Origin: an uncultured Pseudodesulfovibrio sp.
GTDB taxonomy: Bacteria > Desulfobacterota > Desulfovibrionia > Desulfovibrionales > Desulfovibrionaceae
Assembly: GCF_963662885.1 (NCBI RefSeq)
Contig: NZ_OY760059.1
Span: 310,001-374,000 of the forward strand
Reading direction: 5' to 3'
DNA length: 64,000 bases
How positions within the stretch are numbered: the stretch's first letter is position 1; each line of letters opens with the position of its first letter. The translations under genes were made by a program, and so were the position numbers. The notes under the pieces were generated by a model. The model saw only the letters and a list, made by a program, of their open reading frames with translations, made no database searches and was not told where the DNA came from. Positions 40,294-49,178 of the stretch are shown here, piece after piece.

Positions 40294-41160
40294 CTAGACT
40301 GTTACGCTGGTCAGTTGCGGACTGGTGTCGCCCGGAACCTGCTGGTAGGCCGCCACGGCCTTGTCCATGGACGCCTTGGCCGGACTGAACTGGTCCTCCA
40401 GCTGGGTGGTAAGGTCCTGGAGCTGGGCGGTGTTGTCCAGCTCGGCCTTGAGCTGCGTGAGCAACTGGTTGAGCTGGTCCAGGGTGTCGGAGGAATCCGT
40501 GTCCTGCGCGACCTGGGAAAAGATGCGGGCACCGGCTACCTGGGTGGCCGAAGCGCCGTCCGTGGCCTCGGCCACGTGGAAAATCTCGTTCTGCCCGTTG
40601 TCGAAGAAGTCGTTCAGGGCGGTATTGATGCCCGAGTTGAACTGGGCGATGGCCGTGTCGCCCGCGTTGGTCCCGAAGTTGCGGTCGATGAACTTGAGGA
40701 CGTTGAGCAGCCCGTTGCCCAGGGTATCCTCGTTGACGCCGGACGAGGTGGCCTTGATGATCATGCCCGAGGCTGCGGCGGCCGTTTCGTCACCGAACCG
40801 ATCGCGTACCCAGTCCAGGGTCGAGGCAAGCTGGTCGCGCAGGTCGTCGCTGTCCTTGACCTCGCCGTTCTCATCCGTGACCTCGCCCATGCGGCGGACG
40901 ATCTCGTTGGCCAGAGTCTCGCCCAGGGTTTGGGGAGCCTCTCCGGTCTGCTTCTTCACCTGGCCCGGAGCGTTGGCCAGAGCCGTAGCCGCCGGAGTCA
41001 GCCCGTCCTTGGCCGGATTGACCTGCGCAACCTGTCCGAGCCGCATGCCCGGAGAGTTATCCAGCAACGAGGCCGCGGCCCCAAGGTCTTCGCCCTGGTC
41101 CTGCCTGGCCTTGAGCTGCTGCATGAACCCGTAGTTCATATGTGCGCCGGAGATTTGCAT
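40294..41160 (-). CDS. hypothetical protein beside RTX-type gene
   Basis: Unrecognised soluble protein of about 288 residues, rich in Ala, Asp, Gln and Thr and short of aromatic residues. It is predicted mainly helical; the C-terminal third (DTLDQLNQLLTQLKAELDNTA) reads like a coiled coil. It has no signal peptide. The start is uncertain: ATG at 41160 follows AGAGG with tight spacing, and ATG at 41139 is a good alternative. The composition and the position next to the RTX-type gene (123 bases downstream of it, same strand) suggest a secreted or surface-associated function, but this is speculation. Confidence 0.6.
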   Translation of the reverse strand: MQISGAHMNYGFMQQLKARQDQGEDLGAAASLLDNSPGMRLGQVAQVNPAKDGLTPAATALANAPGQVKKQTGEAPQTLGETLANEIVRRMGEVTDENGEVKDSDDLRDQLASTLDWVRDRFGDETAAAASGMIIKATSSGVNEDTLGNGLLNVLKFIDRNFGTNAGDTAIAQFNSGINTALNDFFDNGQNEIFHVAEATDGASATQVAGARIFSQVAQDTDSSDTLDQLNQLLTQLKAELDNTAQLQDLTTQLEDQFSPAKASMDKAVAAYQQVPGDTSPQLTSVTV

Positions 41161-41283
41161 ACACCTCTTATCGGCGCACCTACACTTTTCTTTATACCCG
41201 CTTAACAAATTGTATGGTTAGGTGTTCTTCCTGCGGAACACACCTGAAAGACAGGGGAAAAATCGTAAAGGCGCGGCTATCGC

Positions 41284-43116
41284 CTACCCAAGATGGCCAC
41301 CGGAGTCGATGATCGCCTGAATCTGGTCGTTGAGAGTGTCGGCTTCGGAGCCGGTATGGAGGAAGGCTTCTATGGCAGTGGGTTCCATGCCCACCAGGGT
41401 AACTTCTATGGAACCGGTGCCGTCGCCGATGAGCAGGTGCAGATCGCCGTCGGAATAGGAAGAGCTTTGGAGCTGCAGGCCGTCGGCCAGAAAGATATGG
41501 TCCGTGTTGAGCGATTCGCCGTTCTCCGCAGTGAAGTTTTCCACGGTCAGCTTCTCACCGTCCACCAACGCGTCGCGGTTGAGGATGATGGAGTCGGAAC
41601 CTTCGCCCAGACGCACATAGTCGTTGCCGGAGCCGGGCAGGATGTAGTTCTGGCCCACGGCTTCGTCCGTGGCGTGGGATTCCTCCAGGCCGGAATAGAG
41701 CGGGCGTCCGGCCACAATGAAATCGTCGCCCGAGCCGCCGGAGATGACGGTCAGGAAATTCTGTCCGCCGTACAGGGCGTCGTCCCCTGCTCCGCCGTCG
41801 ATGACTTCGGCGTAGGAGTAGGTGTCGTCGACGCCGTCCACCACGCTGTGGGCGGCCCCGAAGATGGCATCGTTCCCGTCGGTCCCGGCCAGGAACTCGG
41901 CGTGATGGATATCGTCCGACTCCCCGCCCACCGTGAGGGTGTCGAACGTGCGGTAGGCGGTCACGGAATCTATCAGGGTTCCGTAACCGTCGTTGTGGGC
42001 CGAGAACTCGGAAAAGGTCAGCGCCGCGTGGTCCTGTGCTGCGGTCAAGGAGAAGCTCAACTCGGTCCAGTCCGTAACCGAACCACCATCCCCTTCCGTG
42101 TAGCCCCAGTTGGTGAAATGAAAGCTCCCGGTACCGCCGTCCGCCGTGGTCACGCCCTCGCCCAGGGTGACCAGCCAGGCCCCGTCGCCGAAATCCGCGT
42201 CCCAGGTGATGGTGGCCACAAGCTGATCGCCCAGGGTGACCTGAAAATCATTGGTGTCCATGCCGTATTCGTCGACTCCGTCCACGCGCGGGGCGAAGTT
42301 GAAGACCACGGTCACGTCCTCGCCCGCCTGGGTGGCGATGGCCTGGGTAAGCGTGTCCACCGTACCGGCCGTGGCGTCGAGCTCCATGAGCCGCTGGTCC
42401 TCAAGCGGCTTCTGTTCCATGTCCATGCCCCATGTTTTCATGGAGCCGGCCTCCTCTGCACTCTCGGACAGGGAGGACATGACCATCTTGTTCTGGAACA
42501 GCCGGAAATTCGACTCGCTCGAGCTGTCGGCGTCGCCGGTATTATGCCAATGGTCCACGTCGTCGAGGTAGGACCAGCGGTCGCCGGTATAACTCGAGGC
42601 CTCGAAACCTGGATTGAGCACGATCTGCACGGACGTGGCTTCCGGATAGAGAATCGCATCACCCTGTCCCGGGAGGGCGTCGACATCACCCGGCCCCGAG
42701 GACAGCGGTTCCACACCGGGATCGGAACCGAACAGGGAACTCTGACCACCCAGAGCGTCAAGACCGTTGCCGAGCACACCGGGATCGTCGGAGTAGGCCC
42801 CGGCCCCCGAGCCGTCCGGCGTATCTCCGGCTGCAGTATCGAATTCCCTGGCAAAGGCGAACAGGTAGACGTCGCCCGGCACCAGCTGGCCGTCGAGCAT
42901 CTCGAAGACAGGCAGAGCATTTTCTTCGGCTAGGCCCAGATACCCTTGAAGGATCACGGTCCCGCCGCCATCAATGGAGATGACCAGGTCCTTGTCCGAA
43001 GCCGCGAACTCCGCTTCGGACAGATCAAAGCCGAATCGCACCGGAACGCCCGCCTCCAGACGATACGTCGCCGTTTCGCCGGATGCGGGAAGGTTTACCA
43101 GGATCTGTTCGGCCAT
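41284..43116 (-). CDS. RTX-type secreted or surface protein
   Basis: Acidic protein of 610 residues without a classical signal peptide, as expected of type I secretion substrates. The C-terminal region has RTX-like calcium-binding nonapeptides: GGAGDDALYG, GGSGDDFIVAG and GSGNDYVRLGEGSDS (about residues 440-520). The middle (about 165-400) looks like a beta-rich carbohydrate-binding or lectin-like domain. The N-terminus (MAEQILVNLPASG...) recalls the leading segment of large Desulfovibrio adhesins, which is a memory-based impression. No ABC exporter, membrane-fusion or outer-membrane gene is nearby, so secretion must rely on machinery elsewhere. The gene upstream is AT-rich. Confidence 0.8.
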   Translation of the reverse strand: MAEQILVNLPASGETATYRLEAGVPVRFGFDLSEAEFAASDKDLVISIDGGGTVILQGYLGLAEENALPVFEMLDGQLVPGDVYLFAFAREFDTAAGDTPDGSGAGAYSDDPGVLGNGLDALGGQSSLFGSDPGVEPLSSGPGDVDALPGQGDAILYPEATSVQIVLNPGFEASSYTGDRWSYLDDVDHWHNTGDADSSSESNFRLFQNKMVMSSLSESAEEAGSMKTWGMDMEQKPLEDQRLMELDATAGTVDTLTQAIATQAGEDVTVVFNFAPRVDGVDEYGMDTNDFQVTLGDQLVATITWDADFGDGAWLVTLGEGVTTADGGTGSFHFTNWGYTEGDGGSVTDWTELSFSLTAAQDHAALTFSEFSAHNDGYGTLIDSVTAYRTFDTLTVGGESDDIHHAEFLAGTDGNDAIFGAAHSVVDGVDDTYSYAEVIDGGAGDDALYGGQNFLTVISGGSGDDFIVAGRPLYSGLEESHATDEAVGQNYILPGSGNDYVRLGEGSDSIILNRDALVDGEKLTVENFTAENGESLNTDHIFLADGLQLQSSSYSDGDLHLLIGDGTGSIEVTLVGMEPTAIEAFLHTGSEADTLNDQIQAIIDSGGHLG

Positions 43117-43432
43117 GACCGTGCTCCTCGAAATAGGTTACACTCGGTGCAGCTGCGAATATTCCCTATCCCAATTAGAATGGACGCTATTATTTGTCAA
43201 TATGCGAATAAACCGTAATTCCCTGTAGTTACTCTGTGTAAAACATGAAACAGGCCAACGGTGACAAGCCATCCCGGGAGTTTCATCAGTGCCCGATACA
43301 GCGTAGCCCGCATTGTGGAGAAGCTGTTCGCAATCGTGTGAAGATTCTGTTTTCATTCGGATTTGTCATGCAGAAACAGGGGATGGACCGGTGCCCCTTT
43401 ACAGGGGCTGTCCGGTCCCGTAGACCGGAAGC
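43117..43432. other. AT-rich intergenic region between divergent genes
   Basis: No gene is supported here. The half next to the RTX gene is clearly AT-rich (43170-43240), which suits a promoter. Just before the acetyltransferase start, CCCCT/AGGGG (43396-43407) and CCGGT/ACCGG (43412-43428) hairpins are close together. I cannot assign them a role. Confidence 0.4.
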
Positions 43433-44059
43433 ATGAAGACCCTCGACATGCGCGACTGGCCCCGTAAAAGCCTGTACGATTATTTCAGGACCCTGCCCTC
43501 GCCCCACTTTTCGCTGACCGCCGACGTGGATGTGACCGCCCTCCTGACCAGGGCCAAACCGCGTGGCGTAGCCCCGTTCAACGCCGTGCTCTTCGCGGTC
43601 ATGCGCGCCGCCAACCGTATCCCTGAATTCCGCCAACGGCTGAACGGCCCGGACGTGGTCGAGTTCGAGACCGTCCACCCTGCGCCCACCGTGCCCATCG
43701 AAGGCGACCGCTTCGCTTTCTGCTATTTCGACTACGCCGACAACTGGCCCGAGTTCAATGTGGCCTGTTCCAAAGCCCTTGAAGCGGGCAGGCAACAGAC
43801 CGAACTCAAGGACGGTTCCAGCAACCGCCTGGATCTTGTGTTCACCACCTGCCTGCCCTGGCTGCACTTCACCTCCATGCACCACCCGGTGCAGGGGCCC
43901 GACGACGCCTTCCCCCGCATCGCCTGGGGCAAGTTCACCGAACAGCACGGCCGCTGGACCATGCCCGTCAACCTCCAGGTCCACCATGCCCTGGCCGACG
44001 GCCTGCATGCCGGACGCTTCTATCAGTACATGCAGGAGGCTTTGGACGAGTTCGAATAG
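43433..44059 (+). CDS. chloramphenicol-acetyltransferase-like protein
   Basis: CAT-family acetyltransferase of 208 residues, close to the usual 210-220. The catalytic motif VHHALADGLH near residue 183 is the HHxxxDG signature with the general-base His. It could acetylate chloramphenicol or another small hydroxylated compound; many CAT relatives are not resistance factors, so a resistance role is not claimed. The start ATG at 43433 has only a weak GGAAG. It is convergent with the deo operon, with two copies of the dispersed element between. Confidence 0.85.
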   Translation: MKTLDMRDWPRKSLYDYFRTLPSPHFSLTADVDVTALLTRAKPRGVAPFNAVLFAVMRAANRIPEFRQRLNGPDVVEFETVHPAPTVPIEGDRFAFCYFDYADNWPEFNVACSKALEAGRQQTELKDGSSNRLDLVFTTCLPWLHFTSMHHPVQGPDDAFPRIAWGKFTEQHGRWTMPVNLQVHHALADGLHAGRFYQYMQEALDEFE

Positions 44060-44081
44060 TGCGCGGGGTGACTTCGTGAAT

Positions 44082-44179
44082 GCCCCTCGCCGGGCGGGCG
44101 TCTCCGACGGCTTAAGAACCTTTTGGAAAAGGTTCTTGAGAATCTCCAAAACTTTTTGTGTGCCTTCGGCAGGGGCGTA
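44082..44179 (+). repeat. dispersed 3' element, copy C
   Basis: Starts 22 bases after the acetyltransferase stop, sense direction. It shares CGGGCGGGCGTCTCCGACGG with copy B. The central hairpin (44111-44140) has arms CTTAAGAACCTTTT and AAAAGGTTCTTGAG, one wobble pair, then CTCCAAAACTTTTTGTGTGC. Differences from other copies in the outer arms are mostly compensated. Confidence 0.8.
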
Positions 44180-44222
44180 CGGGGGGGATGGTGCCGCTTC
44201 AAGTATTTAGCTGCCGCGCATC

Positions 44223-44333
44223 CTTCGCGAAGCGACACAAGAAGTGTAGGAGAGCCCAGAGAACCCTTTTCAAAGGGTGCTCTGGCGGGTCCAGGGCAGC
44301 GCCCTGGTCACCCCTAAGGGGCCGCCGGAAGCC
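44223..44333 (-). repeat. dispersed 3' element, copy D
   Basis: On the minus strand it starts four bases after the deoB stop. It has GGCTTCCGGCGG, hairpin 1 with arms CCAGGGC and GCCCTGG around GCT (44291-44307), the central hairpin (44256-44285) with arms CCAGAGCACCCTTT and AAAGGGTTCTCTGG (one mismatch), and CTTCTTGTGTCGCTTCGCG at the end. Confidence 0.8.
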
Positions 44334-44337
44334 TCCC

Positions 44338-45558
44338 TTAATCCAACGGTATAGCCTCTCCGTTCTCAAGCGGCTCGATGCCCAGATGGGCAGCCACGGT
44401 CTGGCCGACGTCGGCGAAGGTGTCGCGCAGTCCTGCTGATCCAGGCAAAACCGGAGGACCGAACAGGAGCACAGGCACGCATTCACGCGTGTGGTCCGTG
44501 CCCTTCCAGGTGGGATCGCAACCGTGATCGGCAGTGACGACGGCCAGGTCGCCCGGGCCGAGTTTGGGAATGAAGGCGGCAATGCGGGCATCGACGTATT
44601 CGAGTGCGGCGGCGTAACCGGCCACGTCGCGACGATGGCCCCATTCTGAATCGAACTCCACGAAATTGGCGAAGACCAGAGCCCCGTCCGAGGCGTGCGC
44701 GGCTTCGTGCTCCACGAGGTCGAACAGGGTTGCGGAATCCGGACCCTTCACCGCCTTGGTGATGCCTCGATGGGCGAAGATGTCGCTGATCTTGCCGACC
44801 GAGACCACTTCGCGTCCGGCTTCCTTGAGCTTGTCCAGCAGCGTCGGCGCGGGCGGTTCCAGGGCGTAGTCGTGGCGGTTGGCGGTTCGGGTGAAATGAC
44901 CCGGCTCTCCGGTGAACGGACGGGCGATGACCCGGCCTATGTTGTAGCCGTCCAGAAGTTCGCGCACGAGTTCGCAGAGCCGCAGCAGGCGGTCCAGCCC
45001 GAAGGTCTGTTCATGGGCCGCAATCTGAAAGACTGAATCGGCCGAGGTGTAGCAGATGGGCTTGCCGGTGCGCATGTGCTCCTCGCCCAACTCCTTGAGG
45101 ATTTCGGTACCGGAAGCGGCGCGATTGCCGAGGATCCCGGGCAGCTCTCCCTGCTCGACGACAGCCTGGAGCAACGCTTCGGGAAAGCTCGGGTACTCGG
45201 GCGGAAAAACACCCCAGTCAAAGGGAACGGGGACCCCGGCCAGCTCCCAGTGGCCGCTGGGCGTGTCCTTGCCACGACTGACCTCTCGGGCAGCCGCAAA
45301 CCGGCCGCGCAGGACCGGAGATTTGAGATTCGGCGGCACGGTCCCGGTGGCCAATTGTGCGGACAGCCCAAGACCGAGGGAGCTCATGCATGGCAGGTTG
45401 AGCGGGCCTGAGCGGACCCCTTCCCGATTCGCCTCACCACGCGCGCAGGCCTCGGCGATGTGGCCCAGGGTGTCGGCCCCGGCGTCGCCGTATTGGTCGG
45501 CATCCGGAGCCCAGCCGATGCCGAGCGAGTCGAGAACCAGGATAAAGGCGCGTGGCAT
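44338..45558 (-). CDS. deoB: phosphopentomutase
   Basis: Alkaline-phosphatase-superfamily enzyme of 406 residues that interconverts (deoxy)ribose 1-phosphate and 5-phosphate. The N-terminus has LDSLGIGWAPDADQYGD with the metal-binding and phospho-acceptor region, and the C-terminus TADHGCDPTWKGTDHTRE with metal ligands; these are DeoB signatures. Last gene of the nucleoside operon; its ATG overlaps the deoA stop by one base. It passes deoxyribose 5-phosphate to DeoC. A structured element follows the stop. Confidence 0.95.
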   Translation of the reverse strand: MPRAFILVLDSLGIGWAPDADQYGDAGADTLGHIAEACARGEANREGVRSGPLNLPCMSSLGLGLSAQLATGTVPPNLKSPVLRGRFAAAREVSRGKDTPSGHWELAGVPVPFDWGVFPPEYPSFPEALLQAVVEQGELPGILGNRAASGTEILKELGEEHMRTGKPICYTSADSVFQIAAHEQTFGLDRLLRLCELVRELLDGYNIGRVIARPFTGEPGHFTRTANRHDYALEPPAPTLLDKLKEAGREVVSVGKISDIFAHRGITKAVKGPDSATLFDLVEHEAAHASDGALVFANFVEFDSEWGHRRDVAGYAAALEYVDARIAAFIPKLGPGDLAVVTADHGCDPTWKGTDHTRECVPVLLFGPPVLPGSAGLRDTFADVGQTVAAHLGIEPLENGEAIPLD

Positions 45559-46901
45559 CAGCTTGCCCCCCCGCCGTCAGCGGTGATTCGTTCACGGACG
45601 ACCGGGCGCGGGGCCGGTCGAGTGTCGCCGATGGCCACTGCCGCGCTGATGCGTTCTGCGGCCATGTCAGCCTGCCCCTCGTCGCGGGCGAGGACCGTGC
45701 AGAGCGGTTGGTCCGGGCCGACCGCTTCGCCGATGCGGGCAAAGCCGGTCATGCCCACCGCGTGGTCGATGGCCTGATCCGCGCGGGTCCGTCCACCACC
45801 CATGGCCACCAGGGCCATGCCCACGGCGCGGCTGTCCATGGCCGTGATGAAGCCGGGCCTGGCCGGATATACGAGCCGCTTTACAGGCGCAAAATCCAGA
45901 TACTCGCCGGCCCGCTCCAGGAAATCCGCTGGCCCGCCCAGTCCGGCGACCATACACCCGAACCGTTCGGCCGCCGCGCCGCTGGCCAGGGCCGTTTCCA
46001 TCTTGCGCATGGCGTCCTCCATGTCCCTGGCAGCGCCCGACAGGACAAGCAGTTCGCCGGTGCAGGCCAAAGTGACTTCGGACAGCCTCGGCTCTTGGTG
46101 TACGCCGGTCAGAAAATCCACGGCCTCGCGGACTTCCACCGCATTGCCCACGCTGTCGCCCAAAACCTCGTTCATATCCGTGAGCAGGGCCGTGGTCGGC
46201 ACGCCAGCGCCCGTGGCCACGGTCACGATGGACTCGGCCAAGGCCCGCGCGTCGTCGTAATTCTCCATGAACGCCCCGCTACCGTACTTCACATCCATGA
46301 CCAGTCCCTGCAATCCGGCGGCAAGCTTCTTGGACAGGATCGAGGCGGTGATCAGGTCTATGGATTCCACCGTGGCCGTTACATCGCGCACCGCGTACAG
46401 CCGCCGGTCCGCCGGGGCCAGGTCGGCGGTCTGGCCGATGATGGCGCACCCCGCGTCCCGCACCACTTGGGCAAAGGTCGTAAGATTGGGTGCGGTGTCA
46501 TACCCCGGAATGGCGTCGAATTTGTCCAGGGTGCCGCCCGTATGCCCCAGGCCGCGCCCGGAGATCATAGGCACGAAGGCCCCGCACGCAGCGGCCAGAG
46601 GCCCCAGGATCAGGCTGACCTTGTCGCCCACGCCGCCGGTCGAGTGTTTGTCGGCCACGCCGCGCGCGATGCCGAACGAAGGCCAGTCCAGCACCCTGCC
46701 CGAGTCGCGCATGGCCTCGGTCAGCGTAATGCGCTCGCTCAGGGTCATGCCCCGGAAAAAGACCGCCATGGCGAACGCCGCCACCTGCCCCTCACCGGCC
46801 CCGCCGTCCGTGATGCCCCGGACCATGGCCCGGATGTCTGGCTCGGACAGTTCCAGGCCGTCCCGTTTTTTACGGATGATCTCCTGCGGTATGAACGTCA
46901 T
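45558..46901 (-). CDS. deoA: thymidine/pyrimidine-nucleoside phosphorylase
   Basis: Pyrimidine-nucleoside phosphorylase of 447 residues that splits thymidine or (deoxy)uridine with phosphate into base and sugar 1-phosphate. The signature KHSTGGVGDKVSL near residue 80 is the phosphate-binding loop, and GRGLGHTGGTLDK lies further on. The start ATG at 46901 has no close upstream gene; 109 bases, including a fragment of the dispersed element, separate it from deoC. Whether it prefers thymidine or uridine is not known. Confidence 0.95.
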   Translation of the reverse strand: MTFIPQEIIRKKRDGLELSEPDIRAMVRGITDGGAGEGQVAAFAMAVFFRGMTLSERITLTEAMRDSGRVLDWPSFGIARGVADKHSTGGVGDKVSLILGPLAAACGAFVPMISGRGLGHTGGTLDKFDAIPGYDTAPNLTTFAQVVRDAGCAIIGQTADLAPADRRLYAVRDVTATVESIDLITASILSKKLAAGLQGLVMDVKYGSGAFMENYDDARALAESIVTVATGAGVPTTALLTDMNEVLGDSVGNAVEVREAVDFLTGVHQEPRLSEVTLACTGELLVLSGAARDMEDAMRKMETALASGAAAERFGCMVAGLGGPADFLERAGEYLDFAPVKRLVYPARPGFITAMDSRAVGMALVAMGGGRTRADQAIDHAVGMTGFARIGEAVGPDQPLCTVLARDEGQADMAAERISAAVAIGDTRPAPRPVVRERITADGGGAS

Positions 46902-46932
46902 TTTAGTGCCTCCCCTTCCCCCGGACCCCCAT

Positions 46933-46972
46933 CCCCTCTCCCTTCCTAAACTTCTTGGTGCCGCTTCGCGGG
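46933..46972 (+). repeat. dispersed 3' element, tail fragment
   Basis: CTCCCTTCCTAAACTTCTTG followed by GTGCCGCTTCGCGG resembles the final module of the dispersed element. It lies inside the deoC-deoA gap, antisense to the operon, without the central hairpin. Weak and possibly decayed. Confidence 0.4.
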
Positions 46973-47010
46973 GTGTTGGGGTGGGGGATTGTCGTTTGCT
47001 CGGGTCCTAG

Positions 47011-47796
47011 TTAGATACCGAGGTGTTCTTTTACGTCGTTGAGCAGGCCGGATGCGCCGAAGCGCAGGGTCTGGGGAGTGGCCCAGCCTTCGCCCATGAT
47101 CTTGTCAGCCAGATAAAGGTAACCCGCCGCGTCGGCCACGGTCTTGAGGCCGCCGGACGGCTTGAAGCCTATCCTGCGCTTTACCTTGGGGGTCATCTCG
47201 CGGATCGCCTCGAGCATGACCGCCGCGGCGTCCAGGGTGGCCCCGCCCGGCACCTTGCCCGTGGACGTCTTGATGAAATCCGCGCCCGCCTCGATGGCGT
47301 CCCGGCTGGCCTCGCCGATGATCTTCAGCGACTGCAACTGGCTTGTCTCCAGAATGACCTTGAGCAGGACCGTTTCGCCGCAGACTTCGCGGACCTCCTG
47401 CAACAGGGTCAGGGCCTGGGCGCGATGGCCCGCCTTGTATCGCTTGTACGGCAGAACCACATCCACCTCCTGGGCCCCTGCCGCCACCTGCGCCTTGGCC
47501 TCGGCCACGGCCTTGGCCGAGTCGGGCATTCCATGGGGGAAGTTGCAGACCGTGGCCACGCGCACCCCGGTACCCTTCAGTTCGTTCAGGGCCAGGGGTA
47601 CGAATTTGTCGTACACGCAGACCGCCGCCACGTGGCCCCTGGGCGTGACCGCACGCGAGCACAGATCACGGATTTTCTCTTCAGTATCGTCTTCTCCCAG
47701 CGAGGTCAGGTCCATGGAGGTCAGCGCGCGCAGGGCGTATACCCCGTCGGCCTGGACCTGTTCGGCTTCGGCCGTCAACATCTTCAAATCTTTCAT
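47011..47796 (-). CDS. deoC: deoxyribose-phosphate aldolase
   Basis: Class I aldolase of about 261 residues that cleaves deoxyribose 5-phosphate into glyceraldehyde 3-phosphate and acetaldehyde. The Schiff-base lysine lies in FIKTSTGK near residue 170, and VDVVLPYKRYKAG and KPSGGLKT are conserved. It starts right after the cdd stop (47799); a GTG at 47802 is an alternative start. The deo genes convert sugar from imported nucleosides into central metabolites. Confidence 0.95.
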   Translation of the reverse strand: MKDLKMLTAEAEQVQADGVYALRALTSMDLTSLGEDDTEEKIRDLCSRAVTPRGHVAAVCVYDKFVPLALNELKGTGVRVATVCNFPHGMPDSAKAVAEAKAQVAAGAQEVDVVLPYKRYKAGHRAQALTLLQEVREVCGETVLLKVILETSQLQSLKIIGEASRDAIEAGADFIKTSTGKVPGGATLDAAAVMLEAIREMTPKVKRRIGFKPSGGLKTVADAAGYLYLADKIMGEGWATPQTLRFGASGLLNDVKEHLGI

Positions 47797-47798
47797 AG

Positions 47799-48203
47799 TC
47801 ACCGTTGGTTGAGGTTTTCCGGCCCGAAGGACTCGGGCAACAGTTCGTTAAGGGTCATGGTCAGCAGGACCTCGCGTTCATTGCAGGCGTGGATCCTGGT
47901 TTGCGGCCCGGCGAATTCGCGGATGCGCTGGCGGCAGCCGCCGCACGGAGTGCACGGTCCGTCGGTCGGGCCGACCACCACCATTTCGCGAATGGCCCTG
48001 CCCCCGCCGAGCACCATGGCGGCGATGGCCGATTGCTCGGCGCACGACCCCAGCGGATAGGCCGCGTTCTCCACGTTGCAGCCGGTGTACACGTCGCCCT
48101 CGTCCGTGACCAGGGCCGCGCCTACCGGGTGATGGGAATATGGGGCATGAGCCCGGTCTCGGGCCGCCGTCGCCATACGAATGAGTTCCGTGATGTCGGG
48201 CAT
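47799..48203 (-). CDS. cdd: cytidine deaminase
   Basis: Small zinc enzyme of 134 residues that deaminates cytidine and deoxycytidine to uridine forms. CAEQSAI near residue 54 holds the catalytic Glu and a zinc Cys; PCTPCGGCRQ supplies the other two zinc cysteines. The start ATG immediately abuts the permease stop at 48204, so the genes are coupled. Its product feeds DeoA in the same operon. Confidence 0.95.
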   Translation of the reverse strand: MPDITELIRMATAARDRAHAPYSHHPVGAALVTDEGDVYTGCNVENAAYPLGSCAEQSAIAAMVLGGGRAIREMVVVGPTDGPCTPCGGCRQRIREFAGPQTRIHACNEREVLLTMTLNELLPESFGPENLNQR

Positions 48204-49178
48204 CTATCGCTCCTTGACGTAGGGTATGCCGTCCGCCTTGGGGGCCACCACCTTGCCCACGAACCCGGCCAGCAGGATCACGGTCATGACGTAGGGCAAC
48301 ATGATGATAAACTGGACGGGTATCTGGCCCACCAGAGGCAGGGACACGCCCTGCAGCCGCGCCTGGAGCGCGTCGGTGAAGGCGAACAGCAGGCAGGCGG
48401 TCACGGTCAGGCCGGGCCGCCATTTGCCGAAGATCATGGCCGCCAGGGCCAGATAGCCTTTTCCCGCCGTCATGTCGCGGATAAAACTCGCGCCCAATGC
48501 GGTGGAAAGGGACGCTCCGGCCAGACCGCACAACGCGCCCGCGATGAGCACCGCCCGGTAGCGCAGCCAGGACACCGAGATGCCCGCCGTGTCCACGGCC
48601 TCCGGGTTCTCGCCCACGGCTCGGAGCCTAAGCCCGAACCGGGTCTTGTAGAGCACCCAGGAAACGCACGGAATCAGGGCGAAGGTCGCGTAGGTCAGCA
48701 GGGTGTGGCCGCTGATCAGCTCGGCGTAGATGGGCCCCAGGATCGGCACGCCGCGCAATGCCTCGGCTCCAGGCAGCGTCAGGGCCATGAACCGCGCGGA
48801 TTGCGGCAGCGGCGGGGTATCGCCGTTGATGTGAAAGATGGCGTGGCCCAGGGTCGGCGCCAGCCCGGCGACCACGATGTTGATGGCCATGCCCGAGACC
48901 ACCTGGTTGCCCCGATGGGTGATGCAGGCGAATCCGTGCAGCAGGGCAAGCCCCAGACAGGCGAGGATGGCGCAGACAAGACCGAGCCAGACCGAGCCGG
49001 TCAGATAACTGACCGTGGCGGCCACGAACGCGCCGCCGAGCATCTTGCCTTCCAGGCCGATGTCGATGACAGCGGCCCGTTCCGAGCACAACCCGGCCAG
49101 GGCGGCCAGGATCAACGGCGTGCTGATGCGCAGGGTGGCGTCGGCCGTGAGCAGCAGTTGCATCCACAAATCGCTCAT
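48204..49178 (-). CDS. nucleoside ABC transporter permease 2
   Basis: Membrane permease of 324 residues with about eight to nine helices, of the branched-chain-amino-acid/ribose type used by BMP-dependent nucleoside importers. SERAAVIDIGLEGKMLGGAF and the cytosolic loop AVGENPEAVDTAGIS, which contacts the ATPase, are characteristic. It overlaps the previous permease by four bases (ATGA at 49175-49178) and ends directly before cdd, which ties transport to nucleoside breakdown. Confidence 0.9.
   Translation of the reverse strand: MSDLWMQLLLTADATLRISTPLILAALAGLCSERAAVIDIGLEGKMLGGAFVAATVSYLTGSVWLGLVCAILACLGLALLHGFACITHRGNQVVSGMAINIVVAGLAPTLGHAIFHINGDTPPLPQSARFMALTLPGAEALRGVPILGPIYAELISGHTLLTYATFALIPCVSWVLYKTRFGLRLRAVGENPEAVDTAGISVSWLRYRAVLIAGALCGLAGASLSTALGASFIRDMTAGKGYLALAAMIFGKWRPGLTVTACLLFAFTDALQARLQGVSLPLVGQIPVQFIIMLPYVMTVILLAGFVGKVVAPKADGIPYVKER

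Noticed and set aside
43138..43356. 72-codon minus-strand frame in the AT-rich gap
   Set aside because: No ribosome-binding site or family resemblance; overlaps the presumed promoter region of the RTX gene.
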